64,000 bases of DNA. Origin: Perca fluviatilis (lineage: Eukaryota > Chordata > Actinopteri > Perciformes > Percidae). Under the pieces are notes generated by a model. The model was not told the DNA's origin. It saw only the letters and a program-made list of their open reading frames with translations, and did not search any database. Positions 48,744 to 60,300 of the stretch are shown piece by piece (position 1 is the first letter of the stretch; every line of letters begins with the position of its first letter). A program made the position numbers and the translations under genes. Location: NCBI RefSeq assembly GCF_010015445.1, contig NC_053118.1, forward strand, positions 17,527,437-17,591,436. Reading direction: 5' to 3'.

Positions 48744-48947
48744 GGGTGCCTGTAGCTCACCTGGTAGAGCGTGTGCCGTGCCCCCATGTACAGAGGCTTG
48801 GTCCTCACCGCAGAGGTCGTGGGTTCAATTCTGGCCTGCAATCCTTTGCTGCATGTCATTCCCCCTCTCTCTCCCCTTTCAGTCTAACCTGTCCTGTCAA
48901 ATAAAGACCTAAAAATGCCACCAATAAATATAAAAATGCCACCAATA
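48744..48947 (+). mobile_element. tRNA-derived SINE with 14-bp target duplication
   Basis: A box-like TGTAGCTCACCTGGTAGAGC (48751-48770) and B box GGGTTCAATTC (48821-48831) form a Pol III promoter. A pyrimidine-rich body (CCCCCTCTCTCTCCCCTTTC) and a tail of imperfect AATAAATATAAAAATGCCACC units follow. A perfect 14-bp repeat, AATATAAAAATGCA, flanks it at 48730-48743 and 48948-48961. Part of that duplication resembles the tail unit, so its length may be overstated. Confidence 0.85.
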
Positions 48948-48961
48948 AATATAAAAATGCA

Positions 48962-51900
48962 TCCATATTCACTACAGGCCATACATTTTACAACTGGCAA
49001 CAATAAGATAACTGAACCAAACCAAATGTTTAACCTGGGTGAAATATATACCGGATGGCATAAAATAATTCAACTCCCAAGATAAAAGCCTTTCTGGTCC
49101 CTAGCATGAACACAATGGGTTTTATTATTAATTACTTGAATGCATTTCCAAGCATTAAACCATGCTTGTTAAACAGACAGAGGGATGGAAATACGAGCAC
49201 GTAATCACCATGGTGTGTTCCAGCTGTTCTGCTGATCATTTTTATTCTTGTACTCTCAGTCAGCTTTTATAGTAAGATATAAAACTGAGCAGCTTCCTTT
49301 TTTCATGAAATATTTTTTTCTGTCTACCAAAAGATTTCAAGTTTATTGTTAATAGATGTGGTGTAGGCAGGACGACCCCAGGAATAATATTCAAAAGAAC
49401 AATTTTCCTTCATGTGATAGGCCCCGTAACTTATGATTAACATTTTTTTTCAAATACCCAGCTGAGGCGGTATTTTCTTAATAATAAAACAATTATACAC
49501 TTCATATCTTCAGCATGGCGTGTTTCCTTCGGTCAGTCTGCTCTATGCTTTAGGCTCTATATTTTCCAGTCACTGGTTTTATCCTGACCGACTGGAAGTG
49601 TAGCACCAGAACGTGCGGATTTGGAACAACCAGCTTCTACTTTCCCTGACAATAAAATTATCAAATTTGGGCATCTTACAGTAAGATACAGAGTACTTGA
49701 GGCTTCAGTGTGCTCCAGCCTGGTCAGCCTGTTTCCACTGAGCTCTCTAATTTTTCTCCTGCAATGTTTTCACTAATAGTTGACTTGATTTTAATAAAAA
49801 AATAACAGAATAAGGCAGAAATGGAAAATGTAAAGTATACATTGTTCTCATGTGATCTGCTGGCAGGAAGTCGGCGCAGATGAACTAAGGCATCTTGTCC
49901 TCAACTGAGACACCTCCTCTGCTCTGAGACTTTTTAACTTCCTGGACCCCACATAGACAGAGAGGATCTGTGTGCTGACAGTCAAATGAACCAGAAACAA
50001 ATACACATAGCATCCTTTTCTCACCTCCCCCACAAGGCACATTAAACACACCCATCGCATGCACAATGCATTAGTATACCTATATCCTGACATCATCACT
50101 GGAGCCCACTTGGTGATGACATCACCCATGCATTAACAAGTCTGCTTGTGTTGACCTTGGCGTGACCTCCAAGGCCATCAGGAGGACTTTTTTCACTGCA
50201 GCACTTGGACAGAATTCCCCGTTTCCTTTGGGCTGTTGCAGTCTCATGTGGTAGTAATAAATCCTCCACAACCTTAAAACGGACACTGCAGAAAGATGTT
50301 TGGATAGATGTTTGAAGGCTTCTTTTTTATCTTTAGTTTCCCATAAGTTGTGTTTTCTCTTTTGGATGTTTATTTTTTAGTTTTTGTGCCTAATCTCACA
50401 TTTGTTTCAGTTACTCCCATGGATCCAGTCAGGGAAAGAAATGTACAGTACATCAGTAAATGGACAAAGTAGAGAAAATATACCTTGATTTTTCTTTTTT
50501 TGGCCAGAATCCAGAGCTATAAAGACAAATAGTAATTTGCTCCCCAAATTGTTTTATTCACTACTGCTGTGTGATATTTAAATCAAATAAACCTTCATCA
50601 GGCACAAAAAACAACAAAAATGACATCTGCAACAGGTGACCAGACATACAGTTAAAGCCATTGGCTGCAGCTCAAGGAAACCATGTATGCTTATTTAGTA
50701 AAAGTAAATGTGATCATTGGTCAGGTGACAACAACTGGAGCACAAAGCAATATGTCAGTCAGACAAACCCTGAAGAGAGAAGAAAATGCAATGCCTGGAG
50801 CTACACATACGCTGTCTAGTCTTCAGCATATTGCACATAACACACCTAAGCCCAAAGCTACATCTGAAGGCAGATTCACAGAGCTTCTTTTAGAGGAAAA
50901 GTGCATTTTTCTTGTTTCTTGAAAAGTTGACAAAAACATCTAAAAACGTTTTTTTTTATATTCTGCTACAGAAAACACAGTTTAGTTATTCTTAGAGGGC
51001 AGCATTGGTTTCTATGTTTCCTCTTTAATATATGGCTCTTTAAAAGGCATTACCTGTAATGAAATACATTTTTAAAACCTCTCAAAATACATGTTTAGTC
51101 CTTTTAAGCTGTTCAAATATTGTTTGGTTGGTAGACTAAGCAACAGAGTATTTGAATAGTGGTAAAATGTTAGCCAGTGGGACTGAAACCAGTAATCCAT
51201 TGATTAAATATTGCACTTACATAAGGTTGGGAGAGTCATACTGAAAAAAGGGTCCAAATTGATGAAGCAGAGGCCGAAATACACTCACACATTTTATTCC
51301 TGGATCCTACAATTCCCATAAGGCAAATTGACTAGTGCTTTTTGACAGATACTACTTGCCTGGTAAAGGCCCATGAGAGCTGACCCTGATGACAGCACTA
51401 GGGTTATATATACCCAGACTTGAGAAAGCTCCCTGTGAGCAACAGAAGAAATTATATAGCTGTTTTGAGTATAAGTACTCATGATCAGTAAACTGATTTT
51501 AAAGAATTATAACAACAAAAGGCACATATGCATTCTATGACAGTACCCGATAAGTCATAAAGCCATATGGATTACAGCAAACCTTTAATAGAGCTAATGA
51601 GACATCATATTGTATTCTCACAGGTCTGTTAACGCACTCTTGTCAGTTTAACATGAAAGCTCAGAGGAAGTGTTACGGTCCTGACAGCAGTGAATTCACC
51701 CAGGTTATTGCTGAGATTTTCGTCCAGCCATGTGGATCAGGTGCTAAAGCTGTATCCTCTCACAAGACATATCTGAATATGCTGCTTTAAGGATGTTCGA
51801 AACCTGTAAAAGTGCCTTTCTGCATGCCAGAAAAGGGTACTATAAATCAAATTTTCCATGTACTGACGTGTTGTTGTCCTTAAATTGCAAGAACCATACC

Positions 51901-54900
51901 GGTGACTCATATTTCAGAGCTCACTGGTATTCAGGGACACATTTCCAACAGAGCCCAAACAAAGTTAATTTAATCTAAAACCAAGCTTACAAGTGTGGTA
52001 CTTCTGTGGATTTAGATGTCTACAACTAACTGGGTCATTTAGCATTGAGTGCAATTCCTACTTATCTTAGATCACTCTAGTCCCTGTACATAAACATCTC
52101 CCCTGTGCAGAATCAAATCCAACAGAAAGCAGTACAAAAGCTGCTAATACAGAGGTAGATGTTGCGGGTTTTGAACTGTGGAGCTCTAATTGGATTGCTG
52201 GGCAGTTGAAAAGGTAATGAGAGTAAGAGGGGATTTACACACTAACACTATCTGGGCTGCTGGCGTAGGAACTCTGCTTTCATTTAGCACAGCTTGATCT
52301 AAAGGCTTTGTGCGATGTGATGTTTGTAAACAGCTAGATTATAAGGCAATGAGTGCAATTGTTGAATTCTATTTTTTTATTATCAGTTGTCTGGCTCGAT
52401 CAAAGCACAATATTTTAGCATTCTTTCGACCTGCGCTTGCATTCACAACGGTCTCATTGGGTTCTTCTTTTTGAAGGATTTTTTCTCCTTTTCAGTCTCA
52501 AGCCAAAGGGGTTATGCACTTGTTTGTCAGCATAAAGCTGAAGCTCAAGCACAAACGAAGAGAGCTCAAAGATCAAATCGCAGCCTTGGGAAGAACCACA
52601 GGATCTTTTTGCAGACACACTACACAAATGACTCAGTGTCTGTCCAGTGTGCCAATGTGCAATTGACGGTTGTGAATAAGTTATGGTACATATTTTACAT
52701 ATCACTTTCCGGCTTTTTTCTGCCTTTACATGCATTGTTGTGCTAGTCACTGTATAGCTATAGGGTGAATCATTTTCTTCATAATCTGCAGTTCAGGTGA
52801 CTAGACACTAAATATACCTTTTGTAATTTTGGAATGGGGTTAAACATCTCTTGCTCAGGGCATAATTCAGATTTAGTTTGGTTAGTCATTTAGTTATTTT
52901 GGTTAGATTGTGTCTAACGGTGGACCCACCAGTTATTTTGGTCAAAGGTAGCCTAAAATAGTGGCACCACCAAAACAGTTTTGGATATGGCAAATTTGGT
53001 GTGTGTGTGTGTGTGGCAGTAAATAAAGACTTACAGTAGAGACAGCTGAAGACACAAGGATGTTCTTAAAGTCTTTGGGTGGTCCAATCTCTCTGGGAGA
53101 TTCAGCCTACTTTTTGCGAACGCCAACGCCAAACAGTGGTCATTATTAGCACACAAACCAACCCCACCAGGCTGGGATTACCTTGCAGCCAACTGCAGAT
53201 GTGAACGTCTAAACAATTCTCCCACTCTGTTTTGACATGCTCTATTACAGGTTCTGCATTCTGCCCCGGATCCAGGAAAAAAGATTGACAGCAAAATGAA
53301 ATCATTCATTTTCTGGTCTGATGTCATCCAAAATTTGCCATAATTGCCCAGGCCTGGCGTCTCTGGTCTGTGACTGGCAAGGACACCAGTGCTGGGCGAG
53401 GTGCATGGACAGGAAAGTAGACCGGTGGATGTTCCCTGTTGGATCTGTGTTAACTCTTGTCTGTTATAAAGAATGTGGGATGTACAATTCAGTACAGTAA
53501 GCGGTGCGGGACCACTTTCTACTGTCTGCTTGGAAAGCTTGACCAACAAGTCAGCCTTTAACTTTCTACAGCACTCACAATCAAAGACAAGATATGACTT
53601 GATGTGGTCAGACCCCAGAGGCTAATGATAGACTCTCAAACCCAGCAGCAGAGGCTCAGGGTACTTCAGTGCAGTGTGTGTTATGTAACCACGTAGAGCC
53701 TGAGAGCCACCAGGAATTCAGGGAGAGGGAAGATCTACCGACTGCACAAAACGTCAGGGGCCTATTCCTTTCAGCTGTCTCAAGGAATAACACTTTTTCT
53801 TTTATGTGTATGGCTTTCTAATATATGTACATCCCTTTAAAAGTAGCATAGCCACAATGCAAAAATACTTGGTTACAAGTAAAAGTCCTGCATTCACAAT
53901 TTAAAAACATTATACATTATTTTTAGTAGAAAAAATGTATTTAAAGCTGCACTAATCAATATTTTAATATCAACAATGGATCAAATGTCTGTGTGTAACC
54001 TAAAGGGAAAGGAATCACTCGTAGTGACAAACTCACATATATAATTAATAACAGCAACCGTTGCTCTCCCAGTCCTCAGCTCTACCAAGTGTTTTAGTGT
54101 CTTTCAGCTCCTTGTTTTGGCTCCAATTTTTGGCTCCAATATACCAACCCACTGTACACCACCCGCTCAGCACCAAACAGCAGCCAACAGCCACAGTTAG
54201 GGACGGGCTGGTGAACATCTAGAGAGCAAAAACAGAGCTAAAAGAGAGGGAATATTGGATTTACATTCATCAGGTTGACATCAATCTCTATAAACAGATA
54301 TCTGAATATGTAGGCAACTGTACAAGACTTTGGTATCATAAGTGTTCTGGTTTCTGTTTGTAGTCCCTTTGTAGTCCGAGTAGGACTGACCAATCATGTT
54401 TGCGCGGGCTTTGGTTGCATGCAGGTAAACGTCTGTGTGAAGCAGAAAAGAGGTAGAACGCATCGGCTTTCATCTGACATCGCTTTAGCTTTTTATGAGC
54501 TTTTAACGTATATATCTGCATTCATATGTAGAGGCTAAATTGTCGTCAGACCGATAGCCGATGGGTTCCAAGATTGGGTGGACACAAACACTACACCAAA
54601 TGACAGCTAATCTTGCTCCCAGCTGCTGAGTGTGTAAATAAGCAACTGTTTGCTAACAAGTGTCAAGTCAATAAATAAAGTGTACTGTAAGAAGAGACCA
54701 GACAGTTCAGAGGTTGCAGAAGGGGAAGCAGCTCTTTTTTGTCATCCACTGCTTTTTCCGTTCACAGCCCCAAGGCCAAGGGTTTAGTTAGTTCACAAAA
54801 TTTTAAGGATCTTGCGGGTTGATCTTGATCACTGGTTCTTCCTCTCTTACCTCACGGGTAGCTTTTCCACTTCTCTAGTTGGCTGGCTCTATCTCTACCC

Positions 54901-54914
54901 AACCAAAAACCAAA
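48962..54914. other. Gene-poor interval upstream of TCEA3, nothing recognised
   Basis: AT-rich sequence with scattered short ORFs lacking homology or splice context. A short (GT)n lies at about 52999-53013. I see no gene here. Confidence 0.5.
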
Positions 54915-55130
54915 CCCGCCCGCCCCCGGGGGGGGGGGGGGGGGTTGGGGGGGGGGGGGTGTGGTGGGGTTGTTTTTTTTTTTTTTTTTTTGTGGGCCCC
55001 CCGCACGCTTCCTGGTGTTTGTTTCCCCCCGCCCCCCCCCCCCCCCTCCCTAAACCCCCCCCCCCCCCACACCACCACCAACCTTTTTTCTTTTTTTTTT
55101 TATTTGTTTTTTTTTTTTTTTTTTTGGGGT
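54915..55130. other. Homopolymer block, probable low-quality sequence
   Basis: About 215 nt made almost only of runs of G, T, C and again T (for example 18 G at 54928-54945). The G/C blocks are separated by a short normal-looking stretch (CACGCTTCCTGGTG). This resembles degraded base calls rather than a biological repeat. Reading frames through it are meaningless. Confidence 0.7.
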
Positions 55131-55938
55131 AACTGTAAAATCCACACACTTACACTTTACCTTTAGGGCAGACTTTTAAGTTCTCCAGCCAATACTGTTC
55201 TGTAATGATATACAATTATGTTAGAGAGCATTTCTGTCTACATAAACCATCCGTATAAACGGTTGCTGTATGTGTACATTTCTAGACAGAGAAATCCGAA
55301 CCAATTAAAACCTCAAACCCTTCATCCCGCTGATATTTGATCTAACTTCTAAAACAGACTGTTGCGACTGGCATCTCTCATGTCCTTTGCTTGCCACAAC
55401 TGGGGAGACATCCCGCAGTAGGGATGTCTCTAAGATCTGAATTGTGGTGGTGCTCCGTTCCCAGTTGACTGTGGGAGTAAGCCTTAATGCCTTTCAGGAG
55501 TGGGAGCGTGTTTCCCCTGGAAGATATAAAAACTGTCTGTAGGTGGTAGCTTCCAAGAAGTTGTCAGAGACTATAGATAAACAAATTTTTTTTTTACAAG
55601 GACACAAAGGACCTTGTAGAAAGCACTTGCTCAAGTAATCTCAAGTAATTTCATCCTCTGGATGTTTGTTTAACCGACCTCAACTAACTCACTGTGTACA
55701 CTACAAGACTCAAAAGAAGACTGGAAGCAGCACAGACTCGTGCAATTACAGGCTCAAGTCATTTTAAATAATATCATTCCAGTTCAATATGATCATTTAG
55801 TATCACTTCAAATGCTGGGTGTCTCTGCATTCTTTTTGAAAACAGCTCCTACAGTCTCAACAGTCATAGGCCTACTTTAACAAAAATACCACTGAAAAAG
55901 CTCAATCTTTATACAATCTCAATGTGAGGTCAGCCTGC

Positions 55939-56054
<116 letters not shown>

Positions 56055-56782
56055 TGAATGGAGCAAATAGAAGCAAACGTGATGGTTGGTGCAGGAATCT
56101 TAAAAGTGAATTATCATGAAAGGATCTGATCAGTTGGGCTGTGAAGTTGTGTGAAGTTATAAACTTGTATCACAGCACCCTCTGGTGGCAAACACGTATT
56201 AACAAATATAGGAACCGTTTTTGTTTTTTTTAACATTAACAAAAGTGAAAATGTTGCCTGATGTTTTCCACACATCTGCACACAGACTACAGACTTCAAT
56301 GGCTTAACAAAAGATTTGATACGTCTTTGTTATCTAGTGCTGAAGCTGTGAGTGAGGTACTAAACATGTAGTAGACAGTGATCAAGTGTCAGGCTGAACT
56401 TTGGCACAGCTGCAACTGGCACTGGTGTGCTAACTGGTAGCCAAAACACAGAGCAATACATCTGACAGAATATAGAGCCAATACGAATTAGAAGTACAAA
56501 CGAGGAAGTATTGAGACACTTTGAAATAACTTTAAACGAATCACCTTGAGAATTAGATATTTATGCTGTGTCCACTTCACCCCCTATATTTAGTTGTTGA
56601 CATGTGTCGTGCAGGTCAGCTGGGATCCTGCTGCAGGACACGCCTCTGGGCTGAATGGAGCTCGCGCCGTGCGAGAAGTTCGACTTGCAGTGGATCCAAA
56701 ATTGTTTTGACCAGATTTCACGGATTTTAACAAGGATCTATAATCGATATTATTGAGTCTTTATAGTCGAGTAAATGCAGCG

Positions 56783-57234
56783 ATGACGCGGGAGGAAGAT
56801 CTCATTCGGATTGCAAAAAAATTGGACAAGATGGTGTCTCGAAATAACACGGTGAGACCGTATTTTGACACCCACAGGTGGCGTGTCGTCCTGCCACATC
56901 GTGCAGTGTGTGCAGAAGGCCCGTAAATGTCTCTTCTTTAAAAGATCCTCCAGATTTACGATGACAACAAGTTTGATTTCGTCTGAAACGGTGTATTGGA
57001 AAAGTGTGCACATTTGTAATATGAGCATGACTGTACTGTTACAAATGGTCAACAGGTGTTTGGCGCGGGTTTCCAGACATTTCGCTCGCAGTCGACCCAG
57101 AGTGTGCAGCGCTATTTGGGTCAACTTTAGTCAACTCGTTGGCAAGTTTTTGCAAAGTTTTTTGCTGGTTTTGTTATTGAACGGGGACTCATGCAACAGA
57201 AAGTAAACAACATGGCTTGTGGGCAAGGTCGTGT

Positions 57235-57309
<75 letters not shown>

Positions 57310-57329
57310 TGTGTGTTTGTGTGTGTTTG

Positions 57330-57381
<52 letters not shown>

Positions 57382-60300
57382 GTACAGGACGTAGTTTCAT
57401 GGCGCTCTTGCACAGCTGTAAACGACAATGCAGTAGTCAATAAAACTGAAAAACTATAATTTCTAGAATAAAGCAAACAATCAGAGAAAATCTTATGTAG
57501 GCTAAAGCCTGTTCTGAGATAATAATTTTTTTAATTTATGGAATCAATATATTTGTCTAAAATAATGACGGAAACTTAAAAATACAGAAGTGAAACTGTA
57601 ACTGCTCACTTATCAGTTTGTGGTTTCTTTTTTGAAATATTCTCATTTGCGATCAAATCTGCATTTGTCGTTATATTTCTAAGATTCAAGATTTATAAGT
57701 TAAAAGTCTAAATTAAGTTGGCCGTTGACTCTGTTGTGTGTGCAGGAGGGCGCCATGGACCTGCTGAGGGAACTGAAAGGTTTCAATATGACACTCAAAC
57801 TTCTCCAGGTAGGTATTGTCCAGTGTATAGTTTATACTGGAGTACAATTAACTCATTCTTAGTCTTACACCAACATGCCAAATGAGATAGCAGCATGGTT
57901 TTTAAAGCTCACATTGTACATTTTTGATTGTTTTAGGAAACGAGGATCGGCATGTCTGTGAACGGTATCAGGAAGCACTGCACAGACGAGGAAGTCATTG
58001 CCTTGGCAAAGATCCTCATTAAAGACTGGAAAAGACTTCTGGGTACTTGATTTTGATACATGATTCACTGAGCAGTTAAATAGTTGTTTGTGCAATAAAC
58101 ACATCCATGAAGTGAATGATTTGCTGATATGATTCCCCCTTCCATGCAAACACTCACACAGACTCTGAGAAACCATCTGAAATGAAGAACGGTTTGGATT
58201 CCAGTAAAACAGCCGTGTCTCCACACAGCTCCCCCTCTGAGACACAAAGCAGGTCAGTGCTTTAACAGCTGCTCCACAGAAACTCCACAGCTGACATGAT
58301 GTTTAACACAGAAGCAGAGGCAATATGAAGAGTGGTGAATGTGACCTAGCTGCTTTAATATTAATCTAAAATGACATGGAATTGTGATGGAAATGCAGAT
58401 GTTCAGTGAAATGGTGAGATGTTTGTCATATACACGCCACATCGCACCACACCAGACCTATAGTTTTTGTACATGTTTATGTATTATGACCGTTAAATCA
58501 GAATGTAAAGACATTTGTTGTTTGTTTTCCATGGAAGCTTTTAAATGACTCTATTTTCCAGTAGAATTTTCAACCCGCTGACAGCTGTAAGTGAATTTAC
58601 GTCATCTAGGTGTCCAAACAAAGACTGTATTCGGCACCAAGGACAGTGCTTTAGAATTAGAAATCAAAAGAATAAAAATAAAACGATTAAAGAAGTCTCA
58701 TTTCATGTCAGAATTTCTAGCAACACACATCAAATGTATCCATCTGTTCTAACAGGTAAGGGATAATGTAGAGCGAGCCAGTCATTATTGCGAATTGAAG
58801 GGGTTCAATTTGCAATAATGACCTGCCTGCTCTTAGTACACGGCTACTTACTAAAGATATCAATAATTTGACACAAAAATGTTAATTTATAAATGATTTT
58901 ATTGATTTAAAAATGGTCCTCCAGAGAACTGTGTCCATGGCAGCGGTCTGTTATTTATAGCCGCAGTCTGCTTTTAAGAAATAACAGACCCTTAGAATGC
59001 CGTAATTGACCAATCAGTATTGTTTTTTTTCAGCGTGTAAAAAGGTAAATTATAACTAATGGTTCTGTTGTGTCTATGTGCTTGCTTGGATATTTCTGTG
59101 GTTAGATCATGACATTAGAAATGAACCTTAAAGTCTGGGCACAAGTGATGATGGATGCTTCTGTTACTGAGGCTGTAATTTGGTAATTTTTCAAGCTAGT
59201 CATGTTTCGAAGGGCAAATGTAGAACATTTCTAAAAAGGCTTTGAAAGTCGTGATGTCCTATTTGTTTTTTGCGTGAAGTTTTCATCTAAAGCACTGGAT
59301 TCTCTTCTAATGCCCCATTCTGACTGGAATATGTTCTGTGGGGTAGGTGGGGAAGGGAGGATTTACTTTGGGGGGGCCCTTTTTTGGGGGCCCAAAAAAA
59401 TGCTGGGGGGGGTTCCTCTTTTTTTTACTGTGGAGGCATTAGCATTTTTACACACAAAGTTTGTGCGCGTTAACTTTAATCAGCTCAGCGAACAGTGTGA
59501 CAAGAAAGAAGTAAAGATGAACTTTATGAGACACAAAACCCTGCCAGCTCATCAAATAGGCTCTTGGATTTATTTTTAATTCTGTCCGAATGGGGCCTAA
59601 ATTGCATTACAACAACAAACCTGACGTATGTGAAATGTTTGCTGGCTCTTGAACAGAGGTAAAGATGATACTTCCTTTGTTTCTGTTAGTCACAGGAGAC
59701 TTGACGTCAAACTGAAACACGACTCAGATCCTGACAAAAAACACCCTGATAAAAAACGGAAAGAAAAACATAATGAACACTTAAACAAAAAGAGACACGC
59801 GGATGACCCAAGTGATGAAAAGCACCCGGAGGAGCCCCAAAATGAGAAACATCTCCAAGAAATCAGAAAAGAGGAGCATTTAGAAGAACCCAAAAAACGA
59901 CACGTGGAGGACGCCCAAGTGGAATTGAATAACAAGAAACAGAAGCATTTACAAGACCTGCAGAGTGAGAAACACAGGCCAGAACCGAGAAAAGAAAGAC
60001 CGTTAGGAGAGCCAAAGAAGATGAGACACATGGAAGAAGTCAAAAAGGAAAAACGGACGGAGCCTAAGAAGCACAGCTACTCAGATGACATGAAGAAGGA
60101 TAAACAGAGAGAAGAAGGCAGACATGAGAGGTCGATAAAATCACCGCAACGAGAGAGACCGCCGACTGAACCCCAGAAAGAGAAACCTGCCTTTCACAAA
60201 TCAATATTTGAAAGGTGAGACGGAGGTGGCTCAAAACTGATTACTACACATCAAAACATGCAACAGAGCTTCAGATTGAATTATTTATTTCAGGAAAGGA

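Noticed and set aside
54812..55166. Gly/Pro/Phe-rich ORFs on both strands
   Set aside because: They come from the homopolymer block, which is probably bad sequence.
59274..59579. [15 protein letters not shown]... in TCEA3 intron 4 as an extra exon
   Set aside because: It runs through the Harbinger-like MITE and its homopolymer centre, and has no supporting splice phase.
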